From NCBI GenBank assembly GCA_037013495.1, contig CM072801.1, forward strand, positions 32,972,001-33,036,000: a DNA stretch of 64,000 nucleotides, read 5' to 3'. A program made the translations under genes and the position numbers. The notes below the pieces were generated by a model that saw only the letters and a list, made by a program, of their open reading frames with translations, was not told the DNA's origin and did no database searches. This document shows positions 1 through 10,604 of the stretch, in pieces. Within the stretch, counting starts at the first letter, position 1; each line of letters starts with the position of its first letter. The DNA comes from Hippophae tibetana. Taxonomy: Eukaryota; Streptophyta; Magnoliopsida; Rosales; Elaeagnaceae.

Positions 1-118
1 GAACTGTAAAGGAGATATTTGTGCCGACCATGGGTTCTTTATATATGTGTTCAATAAATCTCTATTTTTTGAAAAAATATAGGAGAATAGTAAAAGAAAG
101 AAGCAACTGTTGAAATTT

Positions 119-143
119 AAAAAAAAAACAAAACATTTGATAA
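119..143 (+). other. Oligo-A tract of A monomers, length-variable
   Basis: A10 at 119-128 is followed by CAAAAC. In other A monomers the run varies from about 6 to 12 A and is sometimes split by TTTC or AATAAC. With the T6/A6 block about 60 bp upstream it may give intrinsic DNA curvature. It explains nearly all the length variation among A monomers and is the place where reads or assemblies are most likely to be off by one or two bases. Confidence 0.6.
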
Positions 144-218
144 ATTCTACTCATAACTTTATACGACTATAACTTTTGACTCGGGTATCGTAACGAAAAT
201 TATAATATATCAAATCGA

Positions 219-242
219 AGCTCTTATCGATTCACACAATTA
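219..242 (+). other. Near-invariant core shared by A and B monomers, with an ATCGAT site
   Basis: This stretch (key part TTATCGATTCACACAAT) is the longest run that is nearly unchanged between A and B monomers across the window. It sits just after a TATAATATATC element that is equally constant. The ATCGAT at 226-231 would give one ClaI site per monomer. The main variant, CTTATCAATTC, removes the site and is confined to the right part of the window (about 41.9-63.4 kb). Constancy across both monomer types could mean a bound protein or simply efficient homogenisation; the sequence does not decide between them. Confidence 0.6.
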
Positions 243-363
243 TTTCTGGCCTCACTATGGAACCTGAATTATATACCCAAATTCCATCATTTACATCACT
301 AACCAACGGTTTTAGCTTTTTCACGCAAATTTCCGTTTTACTTACTTCCGATTTTATTCAATA

Positions 364-725
364 GAACTCTAAAGGAGATATTTGTTCGGAACAAGGTTTC
401 ATTATTTATGTGTTCCATAAATCTATATTCTTCAAAAAGGAAATAGGAGAATAGAAAAAGAAAGGAGCAACTGTTGAAATTTTCAATAAAACAAAACATT
501 TAATAAATCAAACTTTCAACTTTATACGACCAAAACTTTTGACTATGGTATCGTAAGGACTATTATAATATATCAAATTTAAGCTCTTATCGATTCACAC
601 AATTAGTGTTAGCCTCACTAATGAACCTAAATTATGTACCCAAATCCACCATTTACATCACTTACCTAGGGTTTTAGGTTTTTCTCCCAAATTTCCGTTT
701 TACTTAGTTTTGATTTTATTCAAGA
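364..725 (+). repeat. Representative B-type monomer
   Basis: This is a reference copy of the B monomer and aligns with the A monomer end to end at roughly 80% by eye. Diagnostic differences are TTTCATTATTTATG in place of TTCTTTATATATG; TATATTCTTC plus AAAAGGAAATAGG; GAATAGAAAAAG in place of GAATAGTAAAAG; TTTTCAATAAAACAAAAC in place of the long A tract; GACTATGGTATCGTAAGGAC in place of GACTCGGGTATCGTAACG; ATTAGTG(T/G)TAGCCTCA in place of ATTATTTCTGGCCTCA; and CTAGGGTTTTAGG in place of AAGGGTTTTAGC. B monomers keep an almost constant length (361-363 bp), unlike A. Confidence 0.95.
667..674 (-). promoter_or_regulatory. Telo-box-like octamer AAACCCTA (one per typical B monomer)
   Basis: The plus strand reads TAGGGTTT, so the minus strand reads AAACCCTA, the plant telo-box. 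Most B monomers carry it inside CCTAGGGTTTTAGG. A monomers have AAGGGTTTTAGC at the same place and so lack it. Some B monomers have lost it: CCTTGGGTTTT (for example 52155, 53609, 54326, 55788, 60146, 61597, 62322) or CCTAAGGTTTT (2111, 50704, 58691, 63773). In plants telo-boxes bind Myb-type telomere-repeat binding proteins and can recruit Polycomb complexes. Whether this copy is functional is unknown and chance is a real alternative. Confidence 0.3.
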
Positions 726-3700
726 GAACTGTAAAGGAGATATATATGCCGACCAGGGGTTCTTTATATATCTGTTCAATAAATTCCTATTTTTTGAAAA
801 AAAAAGGAGAATGGTAAAAGCAAGGAGCAACTGTTGAAATTTTCAAAAAATAACAAAATATTTGATAAATTCTACTTTTAACTTTATACGACTATAACTT
901 TTCACTCGGGTATCGTAACGAAAATTATAATATATCAAATCGAAGCTCTTATCGATTCACACAATTATTTCTGGCCTCACTATGGAACCTGAATTATATA
1001 CCCAAATTCCATCATTTACATCACTAACCAAGGGTTTTAGCTTTTTCTCGCAAATTTCCGTTTTACTTACTTTCTATTTTATTCAATAGAGCTCTAAAGG
1101 AGATATTTGTTACGACCAAGGGTTCATTATTTATGAGGTCCATAAATCTATATTCTTCGAAAAGGAAATAGGAGAATAGAAAAAGAAAGGAGCAACTGTT
1201 GAATTTTCAATAAAACAAAACATTTAATAAATCGAACTTTCAACTTTATAAAACAAAAATTTTGACTATGGTATCGTAAGGACTATTATAATATATCAAA
1301 TTTAAGCTCTTATCGATTCACACAATTAGTGGTAGCCTCAATAAGGAACTTGAATTATGTACCCAAATCCATCATTTACATCACTTACCTAGGGTTTTAG
1401 GTTTTTCTCCCAAATTTCCGTTTTACTTAGTTTTAATTTTATTCAATAGAACTCTAAAGGAGATATTTGTGCCGACCATGGGTTCTTTATATATGTGTTC
1501 AATAAATCCCTTTTTTTGAAAAAAAATAGGAGAATAGTAAAAGAAAGGAGCAACTGTTGAAATTTTCAAAAAAAAACAAAACATTTGATAAATTCTACTT
1601 TTATCTTTATACAACTATAACTTTTGACTCGGATATCGTAACGAAAATTATAATATATCAAATCGAAGCTCTTATCGATTCACACAATTATTTCAGGCCT
1701 CACTATGGAACCTGAATTATATACCCAAATTCCATCATTTACATCACTAACCAAGGGTTTTAGCTTTTTCTCGCATATTTCCGTTTTACTTACTTTCGAT
1801 TTTATTCAATAGAGCTCTAAAGGAGATATTTGTTACGACCAAGGGTTCATTATTTATGAGGTCCATAAATCTATATTCTTCGAAAAGGAAATAGGAGAAT
1901 AGAAAAAGAAAGGAGCAACTGTTGAATTTTCAATAAAACAAAACATTTAATAAATCGAACTTTCAACTTTATACAACAAAAACTTTTGACTATGGTATCG
2001 TAAGGACTATTATAATATATCAAATTTAAGCTCTTATCGATTCACACAATTAGTGGTAGCCTCAATAAGGAACTTGAATTATGTACCCAAATCCATCATT
2101 TACATCACTTACCTAAAGTTTTAGGTTTTTCTCCCAAATTTGCGTTTTACTTAGTTTTAATTTTATTCAATAGAACTGTAAAGGAGATATTTGTGCCGAC
2201 CATGGGTTCTTTATATATGTGTTCAATAAATCTCTATTTTTTGAAAAAATATAGGAGAATAGTAAAAGAAAGAAGCAACTGTTGAAATTTAAAAAAAAAA
2301 CAAAACATTTGATAAATTCTACTCATAACTTTATACGACTATAACTTTTGACTCGGGTATCGTAACGAAAATTATAATATATCAAATCGAAGCTCTTATC
2401 GATTCACACAATTATTTCTGGCCTCACTATGGAACCTGAATTATATACCCAAATTCCATCATTTACATCACTAACCAACGGTTTTAGCTTTTTCACGCAA
2501 ATTTCCGTTTTACTTACTTCCGATTTTATTCAATAGAACTCTAAAGGAGATATTTGTTCGGACCAAGGTTTCATTATTTATGTGTTCCATAAATCTATAT
2601 TCTTCAAAAAGGAAATAGGAGAATAGAAAAAGAAAGGAGCAACTGTTGAAATTTTCAATAAAACAAAACATTTAATAAATCAAACTTTCAACTTTATACG
2701 ACCAAAACTTTTGACTATGGTATCGTAAGGACTATTATAATATATCAAATTTAAGCTCTTATCGATTCACACAATTAGTGTTAGCCTCACTAATGAACCT
2801 AAATTATGTACCCAAATCCATCATTTACATCACTTACCTAGGGTTTTAGGTTTTTCTCCCAAATTTCCGTTTTACGTAGTTTTGATTTTATTCAATAGAC
2901 CTGTAAAGGAGATATTTGTGCCGACCATGGGTTGTTTATATATGTGTTCAATAAATCTCTATTTTTCGAAAAAAAATAGGAGAATAGTAAAAGAAAGGAA
3001 CAACTGTTGAAATTTTCAAAAAAAAAAACAAAACATTTGATAAATTCTACTTTTATCTTTATACGACTATAACTTTTGACTCGGATATCGTAACGAAAAT
3101 TATAATATATCAAATTGAAGCTCTTATCGATTCACACAATTATTTCAGGCCTCACTATGGAACCTGAATTATATACCCAAATTCCATCATTTACATCACT
3201 AACCAAGGGTTTTAGCTTTTTCTCGCATATTTCCGTTTTACTTACTTTCGATTTTATTCAATAGAGCTCTAAAGGAGATATTTGTTACGACCAAGGGTTC
3301 ATTATTTATGAGGTCCATAAATCTATATTCTTCGAAAAGGAAATAGGAGAATAGAAAAAGAAAGGAGCAACTGTTGAATTTTCAATAAAACAAAACATTT
3401 AATAAATCGAACTTTCAACTTTATAAAACAAAAACTTTTGACTATGGTATCGTAAGGACTATTATAATATATCAAATTTAAGCTCTTATCGATTCACACA
3501 ATTAGTGGTAGCCTCAATAAGGAACTTGAATTATGTACCCAAATCCATCATTTACATCACTTACCTAGGGTTTTAGGTTTTTCTCCCAAATTTGCGTTTT
3601 ACTTAGTTTTAATTTTATTCAATAGAACTGTAAAGGAGATATTTGTGCCGACCATGGGTTCTTTATATATGTGTTCAATAAATCTCTATTTTTTGAAAAA

Positions 3701-6166
3701 ATATAGGAGAATAGTAAAAGAAAGAAGCAACTGTTGAAATTAAAAAAAAAACAAAACATTTGATAAATTCTACTCATAACTTTATACGACTATAACTTTT
3801 GACTCGGGTATCGTAACGAAAATTATAATATATCAAATCGAAGCTCTTATCGATTCACACAATTATTTCTGGCCTCACTATGGAACCTGAATGATATACC
3901 CAAATTCCATCATTTACATCACTAACCAAGGGTTTTAGCTTTTTCTCGCAAATTTCTGTTTTACTTACTTTCGATTTTATTCAATAGAGCTCTAAAGGAG
4001 ATATTTGTTACGACCAAGGGTTCATTATTTATGAGGTCCATAAATCTATATTCTTCGAAAAGGAAATAGGAGAATAGAAAAAGAAAGGAGCAACTGTTGA
4101 AATTTTCAATAAAACAAAACATTTAATAAATCGAACTTTCAACTTTATACAACAAAAACTTTTGACTATGGTATCGTAAGGACTATTATAATATATCAAA
4201 TTTAAGCTCTTATCGATTCACACAATTAGTGGTAGCCTCAATAATAAACTTGAATTATGTACCCAAATCCATCATTTACATCACTTACCTAGGGTTTTAG
4301 GTTTTTCTCCCAAATTTCCGTTTTACGTAGTTTTGATTTTATTCAATAGACCTGTAAAGGAGATATTTGTGCCGACCATGGGTTGTTTATATATGTGTTC
4401 AATAAATCTCTATTTTTCGAAAAAAAATAGGAGAATAGTAAAAGAAAGGAACAACTGTTGAAATTTTCAAAAAAAAAAACAAAACATTTGATAAATTCTA
4501 CTTTTAAATTTATACGACTATAACTTTTGACTCGGGTATCGTAACGAAAATTATAATATATCAAATCGAAACTCTTATCGATTCACACAATTATTTCAGG
4601 CCTCACCATGGAACCTGAATGATATACCCAAATTCCATCATTTACATCACTAACCAAGGGTTTTAGCTTTTTCTCGCAAATTTCTGTTTTACTTACTTTC
4701 GATTTTATTCAATAGAGCTCTAAAGGAGATATTTGTTACGACCAAGGGTTCATTATTTATGAGGTCCATTAATCTATATTCTTCGAAAAGGAAATAGGAG
4801 AATAGAAAAAGAAAGGAGCAACTGTTGAAATTTTCAATAAAACAAAACATTTAATAAATCGAACTTTCAACTTTATACAACAAAAACTTTTGACTATGGT
4901 ATCGTAAGGACTATTATAATATATCAAATTTAAGCTCTTATCGATTCACACAATTAGTGGTAGCCTCAATAAGAAACTTGAATTATGTACCCAAATCCAT
5001 CATTTACATCACTTACCTAGGGTTTTAGGTTTTTCTCCCAAATTTCCGTTTTACGTAGTTTTGATTTTATTCAATAGACCTGTAAAGGAGATATTTGTGC
5101 CGACCATGGGTTGTTTATATATGTGTTCAATAAATCTCTATTTTTCGAAAAAAAAATAGGAGAATAGTAAAAGAAAGGAGCAACTGTTGAAATTTTCAAA
5201 AAAAAACAAAACATTTGATAAATTCTACTTTTAAATTTATACGAATATAACTTTTGACTCGGGTATCGTAACGAAAATTATAATATACCAAATCGAAACT
5301 CTTATCGATTCACACAATTATTTCTGGCCTCACTATGGAACCTGAATTATATACCCAAATTCCATCATTTACATCACTAACCAAGGGTTTTAGCTTTTTC
5401 TCGCAAATTTCCGTTTTACTTACTTTCGATTTTATTAAATAGAGCTCTAAAGGAGATATTTGTTACGACCAAGGGTTCATGATTTATGAGGTCCATAAAT
5501 CTATATTCTTCGAAAAGGAAATAAGAGAATAGAAAAAGAAAGGAGCAACTGTTGAAATTTTCAATAAAACAAAACATTTAAGAAATCGAACTTTCAACTT
5601 TATACGACCAAAACTTTTGACTATGGTATCGTAAGGACTATTATAATATATCAAATTTAAGCTCTTATCGATTCACACAATTAGTGTTAGCCTCACTAAT
5701 GAACCTAAATTATGTACCCAAATCCACCATTTACATCACTTACCTAGGGTTTTAGGTTTTTCTCCCAAATTTCCGTTTTACTTAGTTTTGATTTTATTCA
5801 AGAGAACTATATTGGAGATATATATGCCGACCAGGGGTTCTTTATATATCTGTTCAATAAATCCCTATTTTTTGAAAAAAAAAGGAGAATGGTAAAAGCA
5901 AGGAGCAACTGTTGAAATTTTCAAAAAATAACAAAATATTTGATAAATTCTACTTTTAACTTTATACGACTATAACTTTTCACTCGGGTATCGTAACGAA
6001 AATTATAATATATCAAATCGAAGCTCTTATCGATTCACACAATTATTTCTGGCCTCACTATGGAACCTGAATTATATACCCAAATTCCATCATTTACATC
6101 ACTAACCAAGGGTTTTAGATTTTTCTCGCAAAATTCCGTTTTACTTACTTCCGATTTTATTCAATA

Positions 6167-9100
6167 GAGCTCTAAAGGAAATATTTGTTACGACCAAGGT
6201 TTCATTATTTATGAGGTCCATAAATCTATATTCTTCGAAAAGGAAATAGGAGAATAGAAAAAGAAAGGAGCAACTTTTGAAATTTTCAATAAAACAAAAC
6301 ATTTAAGAAATCGAACTTCCAACTTTATACGACCAAAACCTTTGACTATGGTATCGTAAGGACTATTATAATATATCAAATTTAAGCTCTTATCGATTCA
6401 CACTATTAGTGTTAGCCTCAATAAGGAACTTGAATTATGTACACAAATCCATCATTTACATCACTTACCTAGGGTTTTAGGTTTTTCTCCCAAATTTCCG
6501 TTTTACTTATATTTAATTTTATTCAATAGAACTCTAAAGGAGATATTTGTGCCGACCATGGGTTCTTTATATATGTGTTCAATAAATCCCTTTTTTTGAA
6601 AAAAAATAGGAGAATAGTAAAAGAAAGGAGCAACTGTTGAAATTTTCAAAAAAAAACAAAACATTTGATAAATTCTACTTTTAACTTTATACAACTATAA
6701 CTTTTGACTCGGGTATCGTAACGAAAATTATAATATATCAAATCGAAGCTCTTATCGATTGACACAATTATTTCAGGCCTCACTATGGAACCTGAATGAT
6801 ATACCCAAATTCCATCATTTACATCACTAACCAAGGGTTTTAGCTTTTTCTCGCAAATTTCTGTTTTACTTACTTTCGATTTTATTCAATAGAGCTCTAA
6901 AGGAGATATTTGTTACGACCAAGGGTTCATTATTTATGAGGTCCATAAATCTATATTCTTCGAAAAGGAAATAGGAGAATAGAAAAAGAAAGGAGCAACT
7001 GTTGAAATTTTCAATAAAACAAAACATTTAATAAATCGAACTTTCAACTTTATACAACTAAAACTTTTGACTATGGTATCGTAAGGACTATTATAATATA
7101 TCAAATTTAAGCTCTTATCGATTCACAAAATTAGTGGTAGCCTCAATAAGGAACTTGAATTATGTACCCAAATCCATCATTTACATCACTTACCTAGGGT
7201 TTTAGGTATTTCTCCCAAATTTCCGTTTTACGTAGTTTTGATTTTATTCAATAGACCTATAAAGGAGATATTTGTGCCGACCATGGGTTGTTTATATATG
7301 TGTTCAATAAATCTCTATTTTTCGAAAAAAAATAGGAGAATAGTAAAAGAAAGGAGCAACTGTTGAAATTTTCAAAAAAAAAAACAAAACATTTGATAAA
7401 TTCTACTTTTAAATTTATATGACTATAACTTTTGACTCGGGTATCGTAACGAAAATTATAATATATCAAATCGAAACTCTTATCGATTCACACAATTATT
7501 TCTGGCCTCACTATGGAACCTGAATTATATACCCAAATTCCATCATTTACATCACTAACCAAGGGTTTTAGCTTTTTCTCGCATATTTCCGTTTTACTTA
7601 CTTTCGATTTTATTCAATAGAGCTCTAAAGGAGATATTTGTTACGACCAAGGTTTCATTATTTATGAGGTCCATAAATCTATATTATTCAAAAAGGAAAT
7701 AGGCGAATAGAAAAAGAAAGGAGCAACTATTGAAATTTTCAATAAAACAAAACATTTAATAAATCGAACTTTCAACTTTATACGACAAAAACTTTTGACT
7801 ATGGTATCGTAAGGTCTATTATAATATATCAAATTTAAGCTGTTATCGATTTACACAATTAGTGGTATCCTCAATAAGGAACTTGCATTATGTACCCAAA
7901 TCCATCATTTACATCACTTACCTAGGGTTTTAGGTTTTTCTCCCAAATTTCCGTTTTATATAGTTTTAATTTTATTCAATAGAACTGTAAAGGAGATATA
8001 TGTGCCGACCATGGGTTCTTTATATATGTGTTCAATAAATCCCTATTTTTTGAAAAAAAATAGGAGAATAGTAAAAGAAAGAAGCAACTGTTGAAATTTA
8101 AAAAAAAAACAAAACATTTGATAAATTCTACTAATAACTTTATACGACTATAACTTTTGACTCGATTATCGTAACGAAAATTATAATATATCAAATCGAA
8201 GCTCTTATCGATTCACACAATTATTTCTGGCCTCACTATGGAACCTGAATGATATACCCAAATTCCATCATTTACATCACTAACCAAGGGTTTTAGCTTT
8301 TTCTCGCAAATTTCCGTTTTACTTACTTTCGATTTTATTCAATAGAGCTCTAAAGGAGATATTTTTTACGACCAAGGTTTCATTATTTATGAGGTCCATA
8401 AATCTATATTCTTCGAAAAGGAAATAGGAGAATAGAAAAAGAAAGGAGCAACCGTTGAAATTTTCAATAAAACAAAACATTTAAGAAATCGAACTTTCAA
8501 CTTTATACAACCAAAACTTTTGACTATGGTATCGTAAGGACTATTATAATATATCAAATTTAAGCTCTTATCGATTCACACAATTAGTGGTAGCCTCAAT
8601 AAGGAACTTGAATTATGTACCCAAATCCATCATTTACATCACTTACCTAGGGTTTTAGGTTTTTCTCCCAAATTTCCGTTTTACTTAGTTTTAATTTTAT
8701 TCAATAGAACTGTAAAGGAGATATTTGTGCCGACCATGGGTTCTTTATATATGTGTTCAATAAATCTCTATTTTTTGAAAAAATATAGGAGAATAGTAAA
8801 AGAAAGAAGCAACTGTTGAAATTTAAAAAAAAACCAAACATTTGATAAATTCTACTCATAACTTTATACGACTATAACTTTTGACTCGGGTATCGTAACG
8901 AAAATTATAATATATCAAATCGAACCTCTTATCGATTCACACAATTATTTCTGGCCTCACTATGGAACCTGAATGATATACCCAAATTCCATCATTTACA
9001 TCACTAACCAAGGGTTTTAGCTTTTTCTCGCAAATTTTTGTTTTACTTACTTTCGATTTTATTCAATAGAGCTCTAAAGGAGATATTTGTTACGACCAAG

Positions 9101-10153
9101 GGTTCATTATTTATGAGGTCCATAAATCTATATTCTTCGAAAAGGAAATAGGAGAATAGAAAAAGAAAGGAGCAACCGTTGAAATTTTCAATAAAACAAA
9201 ACATTTAAGAAATCGAACTTTCAACTTTATACAACCAAAACTTTTGACTATGGTATCGTAAGGACTATTATAATATATCAAATTTAAGCTCTTATCGATT
9301 CACACAATTAGTGGTAGCCTCAATAAGGAACTTGAATTATGTACCCAAATCCATCATTTACATCACTTACCTAGGGTTTTAGGTTTTTCTCCCAAATTTC
9401 CGTTTTACTTAGTTTTAATTTTATTCAATAGAACTGTAAAGGAGATATTTATGCCGACCATGGGTTCTTTATATATGTGTTCAATAAATCTCTATTTTTT
9501 GAAAAAATATAGGAGAATAGTAAAAGAAAGAAGCAACTGTTGAAATTTAAAAAAAACCAAACATTTGATAAATTCTACTCATAACTTTATACGACTATAA
9601 CTTTTGACTCGGGTATCGTAACGAAAATTATAATATATCAAATCGAAGCTCTTATTGATTCACACAATTATTTCTGGCCTCACAATGGAACCTGAATGAT
9701 ATACCCAAATTCCATCATTTACATCACTAACCAAGGGTTTTAGCTTTTTCTCGCAAATTTTTGTTTTACTTACTTTCGATTTTATTCAATAGAGCTCTAA
9801 AGGAGATATTTGTTACGACCAAGGGTTCATTATTTATGAGGTCCATAAATCTATATTCTTCGAAAAGGAAATAGGAGAATAGAAAAAGAAAGGCGCAACT
9901 GTTGAAATTTTCAATAAAACAAAACATTTAATAAATCGAACTTTCAACTTTATACAACAAAAACTTTTGACTATGGTATCGTAAGGACTATTATAATATA
10001 TCAAATTTAAGCTCTTATCGATTCACAAAATTAGTGTTAGCCTCACTAAGGAACCTAATCTATGTACCCAAATCCACCATTTACATCACTTACCTAGGGT
10101 TTTAGGTTTTTCTCCCAAAATTCTGTTTTACTTACTTTCGATTTTATTCAATA
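6167..10153 (+). repeat. 11-monomer HOR unit, copy 1 (~3,987 bp)
   Basis: Monomer starts: B 6167, A3 6529, B 6892, A4 7254, B 7620, A5 7982, B 8345, A1 8707, B 9069, A1 9431, B-to-A hybrid 9792. Copy 2 begins in the same way at 10154. Shared private variants at an offset of 3,987 bp include AAGGAAATATTTGTTACG, ACTTCCAACTTTATACG, AAAACCTTTGACTATGG, TACTTATATTTAATTTT and CGATTGACACAATTATTTC. The odd monomer number is possible only because the last monomer switches from B to A. Its A1-B dimers at 8707 and 9431 are near copies of each other. Confidence 0.85.
9792..10153 (+). repeat. Hybrid monomer 1: B body with A end, junction near 10116-10120
   Basis: The monomer is B type from its start through CTAGGGTTTTAGG and TTTTTCTCCC, then ends in the A manner with CTTACTTTCGATTTT instead of CTTAGTTTTGATTTT. 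It is followed directly by another B monomer at 10154, so the alternation reads B-B. The changeover lies in a short shared stretch, CAAA, at about 10116-10120. The A side matches the end of the A2 monomer near 6129 (offset 3,987). This is what an out-of-register exchange between an A end and a B end would leave, and it closes the 11-monomer unit. Confidence 0.85.
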
Positions 10154-10604
10154 GAGCTCTAAAGGAAATATTTGTTACGACCAAGGTTTCATTATTTATG
10201 AGGTCCATAAATCTATATTCTTCGAAAAGGAAATAGGAGAATAGAAAAAGAAAGGAGCAACTTTTCAAATTTTCAATAAAACAAAACATTTAAGAAATCG
10301 AACTTCCAACTTTATACGACCAAAACCTTTGACTATGGTATCGTAAGGACTATTATAATATATCAAATTTAAGCTCTTATCGATTCACACTATTAGTGTT
10401 AGCCTCAATAAGGAACTTGAATTATGTACACAAATCCATCATTTACATCACTTACCTAGGGTTTTAGGTTTTTCTCCCAAATTTCCGTTTTACTTATATT
10501 TAATTTTATTCAATAGAACTCTAAAGGAGATATTTGTGCCGACCATGGGTTCTTTATATATGTGTTCAATAAATCCCTTTTTTTGAAAAAAAATAGGAGA
10601 ATAG

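Larger units (their letters stand above)
1..363 (+). repeat. Representative A-type monomer (subtype A1)
   Basis: This is a reference copy of the A monomer. In order it holds AAAGGAGATATTTGTG; CCGACCATGGG; a short T6/A6 stretch; GGAGAATAGTAAAAG; an A10 tract at 119-128; CATTTGATAAATTC; TACGACTATAACTTTTGAC; CTCGGGTATCGTAACG; the conserved core at 219-242; GGCCTCACTATGGAACC; and an end that reads TTTTAGCTTTTTC followed by CTTACTTCCG. A monomers in the window are 360-367 bp long, and most of that variation comes from the oligo-A tract. It has no reading frame beyond the short accidental ones expected of AT-rich DNA. Confidence 0.95.
1..2897 (+). repeat. Repeat pair 1-724 / 2173-2897, offset 2,172 bp
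   Basis: The A1-B dimer at 1-724 and that at 2173-2897 share even minor variants: GAAAAAATATAGG, AACCAACGGTTTTAGC, TTTTTCACGCAAAT, TGTTCGGA, and AATCAAACTTTC. I noticed only one or two single-base differences by eye (for example TTCGGAACAAGG against TTCGGACCAAGG). After this dimer the copies part, going into A2 at 726 but A4 at 2898. The pair is therefore a hexamer-spaced duplication whose right-hand neighbours were later replaced. Confidence 0.8.
1..6166 (+). repeat. Array block 1: mixed A1-A4 dimers (17 monomers)
   Basis: Monomer starts, A with subtype: A1 1, B 364, A2 726, B 1089, A3 1449, B 1812, A1 2173, B 2536, A4 2898, B 3264, A1 3625, B 3987, A4 4349, B 4715, A4 5077, B 5442, A2 5804. 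The segment 1-720 is repeated almost exactly at 2173-2892 (offset 2,172 bp, six monomers). The B-A2 pair at 364-1088 reappears at 5442-6166 (offset 5,078 bp, fourteen monomers), including the rare ATTCAAGAGAACT end of the B monomer. The A4 monomers at 2898, 4349 and 5077 are very alike, so this part grew by 2- and 4-monomer steps. No gene is present. Confidence 0.85.

Noticed and set aside
180-200. CENP-B box
   Set aside because: The CG-containing CTCGGGTATCGTAACG segment does not fit the required spacing of TTCG, A and CGGG on either strand.
200-212. TATA-box promoter at TATAATATATC
   Set aside because: It occurs in every monomer as part of the constant core; nothing in the sequence shows initiation and no downstream gene exists. 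Satellite transcription cannot be judged from sequence alone.
665-681. Interstitial telomere tract
   Set aside because: Only one TAGGGTTT-like octamer occurs per B monomer; there is no tandem TTTAGGG run.
731-820. AAGGAGATATATATG looks like a strong bacterial ribosome binding site followed by ATG
   Set aside because: The frame from ATG at 746 runs only about two dozen codons, and the AAAGGAGATAT block is simply the start of every monomer. The array is eukaryotic satellite, so this is a chance resemblance.
1423-1614. Minus-strand open frames of 62-73 codons recurring through the array (for example 1423-1614, 2892-3113, 6646-6834, 33772-33984, 45263-45463, 60501-60701)
   Set aside because: They recur because the satellite recurs. 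At least two that I checked begin at TTG and not ATG, they cross monomer borders, and they are closed by stops or indels in most other copies. Their composition (F, Y, K, I, N) is that of AT-rich DNA.
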